From: Mugil cephalus
Lineage: Eukaryota; Chordata; Actinopteri; Mugiliformes; Mugilidae
Reading direction: 5' to 3'
Assembly: GCF_022458985.1 (NCBI RefSeq)
Contig: NC_061770.1
Location: 4,584,501-4,648,500 of the forward strand
DNA length: 64,000 nucleotides
Within the stretch, counting starts at the first letter, position 1; every line of letters starts with the position of its first letter. Under the pieces are notes generated by a model. It did no database searches. It worked only from the letters and a program-made list of their open reading frames with translations, and was not told where the DNA came from. This document shows, one piece after another, positions 48,574 to 63,000 of the stretch. The translations under genes were made by a program, and so were the position numbers.

Positions 48574-51378
48574 CTACATGTGTGGGCAGCCCTGGGTCCC
48601 CACTGCTCCGTGCACGGCGAGAGGCTTGGACAACCTGGCAGGTCTGTGGTTGATGGTAGCAAGGCGGACGCAGCCTTGGAAGGCCGGCAAGCTGGCAGGT
48701 AGACCTGGAACTGTGACGCCACCTGGTGGATAGAGGGAGGAGTAAATGGGGTCATTGATTACCTGCTCTGGAGCTGTGCATGACTTGGAGGAGGAGAAAC
48801 CCTGATAAGTTAATCGTAGTTTTTAGCTTGTAGTAACACTGAATTTTAGGGCAACAAAAACACCAAAAATATTATACAAGGCACCATGACGTTCTAAGAA
48901 AACTTTAACCTCAGGTCAACAAGCGTCACAGTCGATGTTTTGCACATATTTTTTTTTTCCTTTAACTTCAACTGTTCTACTACCTCAGTGTGTAACTATC
49001 AAAATGTATTTTCTTCCTGGATCTAAAGCAAACATGAATAATTCAAACTCATATAAATAAAATAAATCATCCATCCATCCAGAAGTCTCAACAATTTATA
49101 TTTTGCATGTTTTTTAAGAACTACAAAAAATTCTCCTTGATCACTGAAGCTTTAGAGACTGAATTAATAAAAATAAGCAACACATCACAGTTTTAATGGT
49201 AAAATTTAATAACTACATTGATGTACATAGGCTCCACGGGAAGAAATGCAGAGCGTTTGTACAAAATAAAAAGGTGTCTGCGTGTGTGTTGCCCGTTGTG
49301 TGTCAGTGTCGTGTGTACTCACCGGGTGTGCCTCCGAGGTAAACAGTCTCTCTGGCGCCTGCGGAGCGGCTCTGTTTGGGGCCGACGCTGTGCGAGCTGG
49401 CTCCGTCCACGTGGAGCTGCAGGACGTTGTTCTTCTTCACCACTGCAGGAAAAAACATTTGGGCGTTACAGCGGGACAATAAAACCGCGAGACGAGCGCG
49501 GGAGGCAGCTCGTTGACGCAAGCTCACCTGTGATCGTGTGCCAGCGGCCGTCGCACAGAGGTTCTTCGGGAGTGAAGGAGGTAGAGAATTCACCTTTGCC
49601 AGTGTTTACTGAGACAGTCACCTGCAAACATCACATTCTGGTTTAATCTTTGTTTTTTTGTTGGCGGCTTCACAATAGCAGTTAAAATAATGATTTTACG
49701 ACAAAACGTATATAGGTATAAAATGAAGGGACAACCGATTAAACAGAGTGAGCAGACGTGCTTTGAGTCTGGATTTGAAGGTTGTAATTTTCAGGTGAAC
49801 AGAATTATAATATCTGATGCATAATGAGATGTGATGGTATGAACAAGAATGGCGGTGGGGAGTGGATTAATGTTGCAGAGGTGGAAGTATGCTACACTGC
49901 TGATGTGGGCTATGAGAGATTTGTCAAGGATGACAAGCATGACATCCTCTTAACCTGAGGGGAAGGGGGTACGGTGGAGTTATCAATATTTAATGAGAAC
50001 CTATTAACTGAAGTGGACCTCTGTTTATCGCTGCTCATTAGTAAAAAGTTGCAGAAACAGGACTTGGTTTTAGTTAGACACTCATTCACATAGTACAGTA
50101 TAGAAATAACAATCAAAGCCGTCTCTAGATGCTTTACAGGAGCCAGAGCTCGGACCCCGAGAGGAGAGAATCACTGTGGTGGCCTCACCTCTCCCTGGTT
50201 AAGGATCAAGCTCAGGTGATGGTCAGGTGACGTCCCAGCATGCAACAGCAGCCCAGACTCTGAGACCGGTCGAACCTCCAGCTGGATCTCATTATCCCGA
50301 CCCAGAACCAAAGACTCATCTGTGCGAAAGGTGAGAGTCAACTCAGCAGGGTCCAAACAAGAAGAGAAGACACAAGTACGATAATAAGATGTTGAACTAC
50401 CTATTGCGATGTGTCCTCCTTGTCCAGAGAAGTAGGCTCCAGGCTGTAGATGGTTCTGGAAGCAGGGCATCGTCCCCTGGCTGAGAGAGGGGCTTCCTGC
50501 AGGGGCTTCATTCAGCGTCAGGTCCCTGACACAACCGATGAATCCACCAGAGCCCGGGGCCTGAAGGATACCACAGACATACACAGACATTTATTACACA
50601 GCTTACAAAAAAATGTAATGAAGGGTCACATCTGCTTTTTTTTTATATATAAATATTTCTGCTTCTTTTACATCTGGAAACAGAGTCTGGATGTTTGCCG
50701 TCAGTGAGGACGGGACTCCTCCGACATATAAAGGCCCGGTGAGACGAGTCCGTTCTCCTCCAGGCATTTTCTTGGACTGAGCATCGATGCCGTCCACAAT
50801 CAGCATGATCTTCTCCTTTTCACGCTTTATGAAGACCTGCAGTGACAGGAAGAGAGAGGCAGAGTCGGTCAGTTTTAGGATGAATCTGATGAATCTGCAT
50901 CTAAGATGCGTCGAGTTCTGTCTGAAGATCTGTCAGATACTTGATGCGGTTTATGTTATGTTGTGGCTGCTCCAGTGATAATACTGCACTCAGAGGCATT
51001 GACTTGAGAACTTAACATGAATGATGTTAATAAGTTTGTACTTTTCCTCAGTTTTACTCTGTTGTCATCTTTACACACACAAATTAAAGGGTTATCTTAA
51101 CTTAGCCTACGTAGTGACAATATCCAGTTCATCCCATGCTGTTATGAACATGTGACTACCTTAACTTCGGATCATGTGACCTCACCGTGTGCCAGCGGTC
51201 GTCATTGTACTTCTTGCGGCTGCGCAGGTTGGCCTTCCTCTTCCCTCCGTCTAACAAAAGCAGCAGGCGGCCGTCCGAGAGGCCGAGCATTATCACGGCC
51301 CCACTGCGCTGCCTGCCGGCTGCGTACAGCACCAAACCGTCAGAGGAGTTGATCTTCAGCGCCATGGAGATGTGAGTC
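48574..51378 (-). CDS. lama5: lama5 exons: LG4-LG5 and C-terminus
   Basis: Exons 51378-51186, 50836-50672, 50560-50401, 50319-50189, 49621-49528, 49442-49323 and 48722-48574. LG4 contains [20 protein letters not shown] and [16 protein letters not shown]5 starts [18 protein letters not shown] and ends [26 protein letters not shown]4-5 of alpha-5 is the heparin and dystroglycan binding tip. The 81-base intron at 50320-50400 keeps an open frame, so intron retention would insert residues rather than stop. Confidence 0.88.
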
Positions 51379-53966
51379 CTGTACGGGGAGATTCGATTAG
51401 CTGGACGAGTTCGCTCTTTGAGTCAAGAAACCTCAGTCCTCCGTCCAATGTTTGCCTGACTCTGAGCTCTAATTTGGTCTGTGTTCATTCCTGAGGAGAG
51501 TATTTCATTTCAGTCAGTGTTCCCACTCACATTGAGGTGGGCAGGATGTCGTATCTCTGGTAGCTGTGCGTGGAGCCGCTGAAGTACGTCGCTCCGCTCT
51601 CGTGGTCCGACAGCTCTCCCTGACACGACCCTCGGGTGTTCCGACTGCGAGATCCTGGCGTCTTCTTGTGCTTCCCCTGGAAGGGAGAGATGGAGTTGAC
51701 GTTAACCTCCTCACCAGGCGCATCCATGGCTCTGTTGTTGTGGTCTGGAAAAGGCAAACTTGACGTGTGCGCTTACCTTAGATTTACTGTGTTTAGGCAT
51801 TGAGGCGACGATCTGCTGAGGCTTTTTAGCAGCGGGACAGTCCAGAGGAACATTGGCGTTTTCTTTAGCTTTCACCAGGTTCAAAACCGCCTGAACATCA
51901 GTTTTCCTGGAGACGAGAAACGCATCTGAAAATAAACTCTTCGTGCGAGTACATATGTCTGTAATGCTCAAACAGCTGTGTATCTCTTAGCGTTTCAGCT
52001 CAGAGATGCTCTGTGGTGCTTAGACCGTCAGACTAAACTACCAACCAAACCAATCTTCACCTACACTGTATGTAAAGCATCAGAACCATAAACCCACGCC
52101 GACACTCTTGTCAGTGAAGAAGTGTGACCATGGTTTTTTCCATTGTGTCCCTGAGGCTGCTTATCAGCTGATTGAGCATGGTGAATTAATGGCAGGACGA
52201 GTCGGTCAGAGAGATCACTCTGATTGACTGATCAGTCAAGCAAACCAATGCACGAAAACAGAGAGAACGAATAAACTGTAGGTCATCTGACCAGCATGCC
52301 TACGGAACTTATAGCTTCCTATCCAGACCTAGTTGTTCTGGTTTCCCCTTTGGTATGTAGATTGCCACCACTTGCCGGTATGAAGAGTTATCTCCTTCCA
52401 GTCAGATGGACATTGGCTACAGTCCTTGTGGTGTGTTCAAGTGCAACTTTTTGGTCCAGGCATTACAGTGTGCCTTTTTGCCTGCAGTATTAACTTGGTT
52501 TGTCCAGTTACTAAGCTATGTCTCCCTATTGATCTGTTCTCTTATTAAAAATTGCTTGAGTAATTTATTCTTCTTAACTCTCCTCCTTGGTGCGACTCTC
52601 AGAGGCACAAAATGCAGCTGAAAAATACAAGGACTGAGAGCCATCAGTATTTCATTGCCAGTGAAGGATTCAGTGCTGTCAGCTGTGCTGATTTAAAAAA
52701 AACAAAACAAAACATGATCTTAGAGTTTTTCTTACCTCTTGATGAAAACATTGCTGATACATCCGGTGAGGTTGGCGAAGCTTTGGTCGGGCGTTCCTCC
52801 CAGGTAGGTGGTGGTTTTATCTGAGGTTGTCTCACTGCTAGGAATGGTGCCCTGCCGGGTGTTACCACCCTTCTCTTTCTCCAGCACGTCATCCATGTAC
52901 AAACGTATCCTGATAAAAGAGCAGCCAGTCGGTCAGCAAACTGTTTGAAAGCTACACACTGGCTCCTCTGTGTCCTATGCGTTTGGATAACTCATACCCT
53001 GCGTCATTGTTGTAAAATGTGACGTAGTGACTGTTTTCGTCGTTGTATGTTTTCTGAGTCCTGATCTCACTGTTGCCGGCTCTCACCACGACATGGCCAT
53101 CTTGCAAAAACACCTGACAGACACCGTCCTGCAGCCATGACAGATCACAAAGAGTGCTTGTAAGACATAACACAACAGAGAAATACATCTGAAATGTATC
53201 AAACAGGAAGAAAAAAAGGTGCTTGTAACAACTGAATGTGAAACTATTATTAACTTTATTCCCACCTGATCAAGGTGGTAGAACATGAGTCCTTCGGTCT
53301 TGTCGGTTCTGAAGCTGAAGCTGGTGTAGAAGTTGTCCCTGAGCCTGGGCACGTTTGTCAGATTAAAGCTCAGGTAACTCTGACCCGTGAAATGACCCTC
53401 ACGAGCCACCTGGACACACACAAAGAGCAGGTCAAGGTTTTATTTTCTCTCAACTCCATAAATATCCAAATCTCTCCATGTCCTGGGGACACTTTGTCGT
53501 TTCACCCTGTCTTCTGTAAATCATTTGCACTGTAGTATGAGGTGTGCATTCTGTGATGACAAACATTATTGTCAATTAACACCCAAATGACCATAAATAG
53601 AGGAGCTGAAAGTAGGTAGGTATGATGGAGGCCTTGCCTCAGACTTGGAATTCTGTGTTCATCCTTAGCCTCAACTCATTTTTCATTTATGTTCTCGACC
53701 TCCACCAGTCACAAGGAAGTGTTGGATTATTCACTGTACTTATTTATTTATGAAATTATTTTCCAACTCTCACATTTTTAAGGTACCGCTTACAGAGTGG
53801 TTGGCATGGCAACTTGTAATTTTTATGATGTCATGTCCTGTTTCTATAGTGTCAAATAACTAACTAAAACAAAACTTATCAGAAATATGGACACTTGAGT
53901 ATGCATGAACATTATATATATGTGTATATATATATGTATATATATATATATATATACACATATATA

Positions 53967-54007
<41 letters not shown>

Positions 54008-57000
54008 GTACATACATATATATATATATGTATATATATATTGCAAAGAAAATATTTGACATGTATTTTAGTATTTTAGTTTAGCCCAAGTCCATAGGTG
54101 CTTATCACCTATACTGCAGCCAGACACCAGGGGGAGCTCTACTTGCTTTGGACTCACTTTAAAGTAGCAGTTCCATCCATACACAGTCTACGGTTCCTCC
54201 TAATGTCCCATTTTAATAACATAAAAAATGGCTTACTCCTTTTTTTCACAGGCTGAACTGTAAATGACCTCCTCTTACCAACAAGTCACTGTCACAGCCG
54301 AAACTGACTCCAGAGCTGTTCATCCTCTTCAGGTCGATGTGAGTGCCCAGTGCCTTGACATTCCTGAAACAGCCCTTCACAGAACCCTGTTTAGAAAACA
54401 CAGCCTTCAACCTGAGGAGAGGAGAAAGGACAGCATGAACCCAACTGACGAGCAGAAAAACAACTCCGGTTAAAACAACAAAATGCAGTAAAACATTGTT
54501 GCTGAATTAAAATTTTTGGCTGATGAAGCACAAAAGAACATAACATACCTAATTTCACAGATAATTTACTAACAAACAGCTGTATACATTGGTATTAATA
54601 CAGACTTTGTCTTGTTATTATTTTGTGCCTACAAATAATCTAAAGGACCTTCTCCGTTTATGGTTGTTTATGGTGTCCACCAATTCCTAGCTTTACATTT
54701 TTGGATTTCAAGTTCGACACCAGCTAGTGGGTAACTCTGGTCTACTGGTTGGTGTCAGCAGTTTACTGAAGTTTTCCCAGAAGAGAAGATGTGTGGGAAT
54801 GTAGTTAGTGCGCGGAGTGAACAGATGAGACTGAAAGTATCATCAAACGAAAACACTGAACCAAAAGATCAAGTTTCACTTGACAAAAAGTCATTGTTGA
54901 CCATAGCTCATATCGTGCCCTAATCTGTGCTTGAAAAAAAAAAAATAATTCAAGTCTGAAACTAAATTCTTAAGGCTTGCATAATGTTGCATAAAGTCTG
55001 AAGGAATTTTTGAATCACTGTCAGCCAAACTACGCAATTCTTTTTTAGAGTTAAATTCAAATTTATCCCTGCTCTCCTGCATCAGCGCATCAGTAAACTG
55101 ATTTAGACCTGCACATATGTTTGTCAAGAAGTCCTGCAACCTGCAAACTTGCGTTTCAAAAGTGCAAAGCTAAGGGCACTGCGCATTATCAAAGAATAAT
55201 AATAAATCCTCCTGGATACACATGTGAGTGTGTTTTCCTGCCAACAAAAAATAAAACAGAATAAAAAATAAAATCAACTCACTTCTCAGGCATCGCATGC
55301 TTGGGTACTCCTCCCAGATAGTAGGACCTGCTGAACTGAGGTACGGTCTCCGAGAACGGCTTTGTGTAGATGGTCTTGCGATTGACCCTCACCACAAGTT
55401 TGCTTGCTTGAAGAATCAAAATGTCCAGCTGCAGAATCAGAACAAGATCATAAATCATTTGCATTTCTATATTAGAATGCAGTCGTTTCCATGAGTATAC
55501 CTAATGAAGTGGCTAATGAGTGTAGGGAATATATATTGTACAATGAGTTATTAAAAAGCATGTCACTCTTATTAAACTGTATACTGGACAGGAACTGCCC
55601 CTATAAAGACATTTCTAATATGTAGTGCTGCAGATAAGTGTTGGTTTATCGATTTATCTACTAATGCACAAAATAAAAATACCACTTATCCAAGAGAGGG
55701 ACTTGACACCCAGACAAGTTTAAGTGGGAAATGACAATTAAAGGTGATTTAAGTTAGAAAGACATAAGGGACTCACAATTCGGGGTTCACCATCACTGAT
55801 CTTTATTGACTCCGCTGTGCTTTCAGGCGTAAGCTTCTCAAGAGAACCAGAGAAATCGTAAAAAACTGCGATTTCGCCGCGAAGCACCGCCACACACAGG
55901 AACTGACCCTAATGGACAAGAGAAAAGGAGCAACAGTCACAACCAGACATTCAAAAGAATATCAGCAGGATATGAACACACGCTTTCACACTGACAATAT
56001 ATTTATTTCAGCTGGAGTTTCAGTAGAGCTACAGTGTAGATCCAACCTAGAAGCATAAAGCTTCTTTAAAGAACTGAACTAGACAGGATGTCAGGGATAT
56101 TGTAACACATCTGCGATCCAGTAACAAGTAATTTGTAGGACAAGTGAGGCTTTTACCGCGCTGCGGAGCAGGAGCAGGATTCCATTGTGTGAGAGCAGTT
56201 TGATTTCCTGTTCAAAGCGTAAGTATTGTGCGGCCTCGCCATTGAAGCTGATCTCAGCAAAGCCGGTGCCATCGAAATACGCTGCATCGTTAACCCAGTT
56301 CTGAGTCAGCGAGGGCTTTGACCTGTCAGACAGTTTTAAAACAGTCAAACAAAGAAAACAGATTCTACAACCAATAATTTGACATTTAATTTCCTGAGAT
56401 GTAAAGAAAGAAGAAAAAAAAGACACGTTATGATGACAGCGCGTGCACTCACCTGCCACACGGTCTTTCCTTTGTGGTGTTTAGGTTGAAGGTTTCTTCA
56501 AAGTTATACAAACTGAGCACCTCCTCGTTCAGAGTGCCGAGCTCGATACAACCCGTGAAGTAAGGCAGCACAAGCGGGTCAGGCATCTAAAAAAACAAGA
56601 ACATAAAAATGAAACACAGCTGCTTAACATAAACAGTGAGTGAAACAGTACTGTTCATTAGATGATGATTCTAAACTGTCTGTGTTAACCCTGGGACAGA
56701 TTGGTGATCTGTCCAGACATTTTTTAACACGGAATCTAAGAGCAAAGACACCATTACCAAAGAGTTCAGACTGATCAATTAGAACACATGTTCTTTACTG
56801 TATCCTACCATCAGTTATCAAGGTGCAAGGTGTTTAACAGACAGTAATAAAAAGCTCACATACTGTATGTTTCAATATCCTGTAATCCTGTACTTATGAT
56901 GAAATCTGATTCGATACTTACTATGAAATTTGGTGGGTATCCTCCCACGTAGAAGACAGTGTCGTTAGTCAAGAGGTTGAGCAGGCCCTGGTCTCCTTTA

Positions 57001-60000
57001 GCCTCCAAAGAGGCTTTGGTGGATCTTTGGTCTGAAGACAGGGACATCTCACCGAACTGGAGGATCCTGCATTCACCCAGACAGAACATTAGATATGAGA
57101 ACAACTGAAGCAGAGAGCTTAATAAGGCACTATGAGGTCTTTACCAGGAGATGGAGCATTATGGTCATTATGGGCCTTGTATGTAGGAAAGATTTCACTT
57201 TATTTTATTCTGGATTTTAATTTTTGACCATACTGCTGAGGTGAAAGCAGGTGCCCTTAGAGACTACTCATCAAGGCAGAGACATGCAGATATCAGCACA
57301 TATATCTTAGGATAGGTATTACAGTATAATAATGGTTTTGTTTGTTTGGTTTGTAACATAAATGTTGTCTGGAGAATGTTAAAGCAGGTTTTACATATAA
57401 AATCTAAAACACTACTCAATACAAAATGATGATTTAACTGAACTCTTGCAGAATATTCAGATGTTAATGTGCGTTACCTCTCCAGGATGACGGTGTTGAA
57501 GATTCCTTTCGTCTGGACGTCTTCAGCCACCATCACGTCCGCAGTTTCTCCTCCAATATTTAAGTACCAGCGCAGTCTTTTCCCCTCCAGCGCCATCCCC
57601 AGGAATTCCTTACTGGACTACAAATACCACAGACACAGGACTGGATTTAAAAAGCAGCGCAACATTTTACATCCAAAACCAAGTTCAGAGCAGCAGCCTT
57701 AAATAAATCATTAAAAAAAAAAGGTAACTCCATGACGACGCTTACATTCTTGTTGCCGAGGTAGAAAACAAACTGTTTGTTCATTGTGTCCTGTCGCCTC
57801 TTCCGTGCGGCCTCGGGCAGGGTGATGTAGAACTTCATGGAGGTGTAGGCGGCCAGGTCAGCCAGGTTGGGTGGTGTACGAACTTGAACCCCTGACTTCC
57901 CGTCAAACTTCACAGACACGCCCACCTTGATGTCGGAAAGAAAACGAGGAAAAGCACCAGTTGGTCAACATGTCCTCAGATTTTAGTGTGAATATTATGG
58001 CTTCGGTAAGGATGAATAATAGCAGAAGTGATTCAACACAATATGGTCTGAGGTGGTGGAAACGTGACTGTCGGTACCTTGCTGGCTGCGTTGCGCGCCT
58101 CCTTTATGAGCTGACGGATGCGGTTGATGTTCTCCGAGATGTTTGGCATTTGTGTGGAGTGATTCTGCAGGTCATCCAGCTTCTTCATGAGAGTAGGAAT
58201 AGTTTCCCCTAGCTTGTGAACTAGAGTAAAGATGGAGCATTGTATTAGCTACGTACAGTTTTACATGTTCATGAATTTTCCCCGTCAGTTAATCTTTTAT
58301 TTAATTCCTTCATTTAGAAAAATGCCTGATCTTCACTTTTGTCTCACCAACACTCAAAAACATAAAATAAATCACTTTCAATTAATCAAGCTAATCAAGG
58401 AGAACTCTCTTCAACAGGCTAATGAAATACGCCCGCAATCTGACTGGAAACCACAGTACACATAGAAACATTACTAAGCCTTCTACCGGTGTTGTTGGCG
58501 TCCATTAGGGCGTTGTTGAGGTCATCGTTTGTGGCATTAGCGTCTCCGTAGGCCTTCTGCCATTGGTCTAGCTCCTCTTGAATGGGTCGCAGGGCGTTTT
58601 TGACCTGGGTGGCCGTGGTGTTTGCCAGATCTGCCATATTCTTCACATCATCAATCTGCTGGCTCACATCTGTTTATCGCGGAGAAACACGAGTGTTCAG
58701 AATAACGCAGTTGTTAAGTTCTGAATCTGGATGGAGCTTCTGTGTGTGTTTGTGCGTACTCGAGGTGAAGTTGAGGTTGTTCTGGACCGCTGCCAGATCC
58801 TTCATCACAGCAACTTGTTTGGTCTTGGCGCGTTCCAGGCGCTCCTGAGCGTCGTCCAGCTGAGGCTTCAGGTCTGAGCGGCAGAGATTCAAACTTACAA
58901 TGAGTGCGCCGGACTCTACACAATTTCACTGTCTCACTTTTGATAAAAACTAAAAAACTAATGTCAACATGTTTGTAAATGTTTACCATTGTTCAGTTCA
59001 TCATTTAGTTGTTCAACCTCATCCTTCAGGTCCATGCTGTGGTTCTTCAGAGCATTAGCAAGTCTGCCGAGGTTCTGGTCCTTTACGTTCTGAAAACACA
59101 CACCAATGTTACAATATTACAAACAGATAAATGACTTGAAGTTAGTTTGAATTTTTGCAAGCATAGGTATTCAAACTGAGAAAGAAAAAACACATCTGAT
59201 ACCTCCAGCGTGTCATTAGCAGCCTTTTCAGCCATCATGGCAGCATCCTCTGCCTCCTTAATGCTGTTAATAATGTTGTTGTAAACTTTTGTGCCATTTA
59301 CGGTTCCATCCCTATTGGTTTCTGCCACCAAACTGCAAACATATGACAACTAGTTATACAGTATGTTCTTTTAATTTATAATGAAAATGAGACGTTTGTT
59401 ACTACAGTTCCAAGCAGTCAAACACCTTTAGAAGATGAAGACTATACTCTCACCTAGACAAGTTCATGGCTAAAGCGTTCAGCAGCTCAGCATGTTTCTC
59501 TGCTTCCTCCACCAGAGGGATTTTCGAAGCAAAACTCTGCACTTTTTGTGCCAGCGAAGCCCTGGCGCCGTCCAGCTGTGCCTCCAAACGCTCGTACTCC
59601 TGCAAAACACACATCACGGTTTCATGCTGAAGGCTCTCTGGTACCTTGCTGTGATTTGTATCTGTAGGTCTAATAATATTACCATTAAGAATAACATTGG
59701 AGAAATGATGGAGAATGGCCTCATGGTCCTAACTCCAAAGGACATCTATACTCGCATAATAGTACACCCATGAACATCACCTCTGATTTATCTACTTCTA
59801 AACAATCTCACTACCAAAAACAAAACTTAATGGAATTAAATACATAGGTGTATATTGAGCCAAACATGCTGAGCACATGCATGGCCAATGTCTTCAGTGT
59901 GTCATACTCTTGGGGACAAGTCAAAATATGCAACATTGCGATTGACAGCATCACAAATATGAAGCCTAAAACATTGCAATCGCCTTCTAGTGGCAGTACA

Positions 60001-63000
60001 GATAAAAAGCTAAAAAAACAAAACAAAATAAAGATGGAAGGAAAGTGAATATGAAAAATAATATTAACATTTAGGATGGCCCTCACAGTGACTGGGTGTT
60101 AATGACCCCACTGAAGCATTAGATATTTAGAATATGAACTATATCCTAACCTCTTTAGACTCTTGCACCATAGACTGCATATCGTTGACCTGAGCGAAAT
60201 TGTCTTCAGCCATGTTCAGCTGGTCGATCACCTCCTTCTTCTTCGCCAGTAAGTCTTCGATCCTCCTCTGAGAGAGACAGAGTAGTTCCAAATCAGATTC
60301 TTTCCTGTAAAACAGCTCGTATCGATCTCTCTTGTAAACTCACTTTAATTTCCTCCAGGCTTTCCTCATTAACGTTGTTGAGCTCTGCTGCTCTGGCAGT
60401 GTTGTTCACGGCCTCGTTCAGGGCGTCTCTGAGGTCCATCATCTCAGAGTTGAAGCGAGCCAGATGGTCTCTGATAGCTTTGGCCAAGTCATTGTTTTCC
60501 TCTTGACTCCCCAAAAGCTCCTTGTTAACAAGATTCAGCACTATCAGGACAGAGACACAGAGAGGGATTTAAGCAGGTGATCATACCTGCAGCTTCAATT
60601 GAAGAGCAAGAAAGCCAACATAAGTAATGCCATTCAGAGAAGAGAAGGTTGCATGAAGCCAAAGTAAGTAGAGCTCCCCCTGGTGACCGGCTGCAATATA
60701 TCAGCTAAGCTCCACCTCCTCCATGTTAGTGGATGGGACTTATATCGAAACACTAAAATACAAGTCAAATATGTTTTTTTTTCAAGGATGGCTCCTCTCT
60801 CTGACCATACTGCACAGACTCTGGCTCCAAAGTCGCAAGATTGCGCCGCCAATATTCCCGGAAAATGGTGTCAGTTTGGTCAATGCAATGAGATGGGGAC
60901 GCATTGTTCATATTTATACACAGTCTATGGTTCTGACTGAAAGTAAATTGTAAAAAGAAAAATGGAGGTGGCCCAAGATTTCAGGAAACCCCATGGTTTA
61001 CAGGAAATGTGATCTAGCAGATTTATCTTGAAGGTTATAAAATCTGTTTAATTTTGTCAGACCACCCATCCACAGAGGGGAGGCTGTTGTATTCATATTC
61101 ATGTTTTTACAAGTAGCTCTACTACAAGGAAGAAAACTCACATTTAGTGGCAGAGAGGCCAGAACAAATCAAGTGATATGTAACAAACATGGGTCATTTC
61201 ATAAACTTGGGCCAGACATCTCAAATATAACAGGACTGCTTTTTATGTCAGTGTAACTAATAATTCACTGGGGATATACTTTAGTCATTAATGAGAAGAG
61301 TGTTCAATCCCTCAGAGAGTGCAATCCCTCATTTTAAATACGACTGTTCCACATCTAGTGAAACTAACAAGACAAATCCTTTGTAGATGTATGTGAATAA
61401 ACTCACATTTCTCCGCCTCCATCTTCTCCTTCTCAGCCAGTTTCATCTGTCCCACACAGCTCCTGAACCTCATCTCTCTCAGCATGTCCTGCACCTCCTT
61501 TATGGTATTCTCCCTCAAACCGTCGTCCTGCTCCGTGTCAGTGTCATTCAGCAAAGACCGGTTCGCCATATGCAGGATGTCTGTGGAAAAACACACATTT
61601 AAAACATATTTAAAAAAAAAAACAAAAAAAAATTGTGTTGGTTTTGTGGAGCTTAATTATTTTTTTAAATAATTTGCATCCTGAATAACATGAAAATGTC
61701 TCTAGTATTTTAAAGCAGTAGTTGTCTTTAACCGTAGTGACCCCTAGTGGTCTATGGTGTAATTGCAAGGGGTTCATGAAAATAAAATCCTTTAAAATTT
61801 AAAAGATTTTAATTTCAAGGATTTAAAGTTAAGATAGATCATACAACATTTATAGAGGGTTGTTAGGGGTTAGGGCTATTTTACTCTCTAGAAGCCTTTA
61901 ATATTTTTTTTACTGTGAACCTAATTGTGTGTTTCATGTACCGTTTATATCCATGGTCAAATTGTTGAGCATGGACAGCAGATCTTCCGCCCTCTGGTGT
62001 GTGTTGATGGTGTTGTTGTGCAGATCTTCAACCTTGTTTGTCATTGCGTCGGCCTAAAAAATACCACAGGAAACACACTGAAAACACATATGATTCTGTT
62101 GTGGGGATAGGCTCCAGCAACCCCCACTGCCTTAGTGAGGATGAGCGGTAGTAGAGGATGAGATTCTGTTGCGGAACCTCCCTGCTTTTCTATGCACCTT
62201 TGCAGAAAGCTCAGATGTAAACACCTCCCGACACAGAAAGGGGCAGACATCGCTCACATGCTTAAGACAACCACAAAAGAGCTGAGGTGGAGGTGGCTTG
62301 CGCATGAAAGCCTTTAGAAATCCTTAAATTAGGATCCAAAAAAAGATTTGCCAATGGATGCATCAGTTGAGTTGTCAGCTGATGTGGGCTGGGTATAGGA
62401 GCTGAGCTTGACTAGCCGAAACTAACAATCTGCTCTATTTATGATAAAGAAAACAACGGTGGACTTGCTGCCTCAAATCCTGAAAACACTCGTATAAATA
62501 TATTTATTCAGAAATTGTAAAGTAAGTGTCCTCACTTTATTCTGCAGCTCATTGATGTCATCGTTGATATTCATGATCTCGGCATCCAGCAAGTCGGCTC
62601 GATTCCTGCTCTCATCCAGCGTACTGTTGTAGTTCTCTATGGCACGCTGGAATCACAGGAAGACGAGTTCAACAAATAAATACCTGCCCAGAACACGACG
62701 TCGTAAAAACGGTACACTTGTGCTTGTGCGGGTAAACTCACGGCGATTTCCTCCGCAGACTTGTTGAGACTGTGCAGCTGAGCCCAGGCCATGGAGCTGG
62801 CGTTGAGATTACCCAGCTGACTGGCCACTGACTGGAAGTCCTCGTTCATCTTGTCCAGATCCTCCAACAGGACGATGACACAGCTGTCGCACGCTGCAGG
62901 CGGACACAAGCACAGTGTTTAAGAACGTTCTATGCTGTCTTTATTTCCTCTGTTTCGAGCATGTGTTAGCTCTGAGCAGTATGTTTCACTCACATTCACA

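Noticed and set aside
51677-51757. Upstream extension of the lama5 LG4-linker frame
   Set aside because: Using the acceptor at 51745 breaks the phase from the previous exon; the acceptor at 51677 keeps it.
53913-54042. AT-rich palindromic tract as a possible origin or regulatory hairpin
   Set aside because: It is a plain compound TA/TG microsatellite within an intron.
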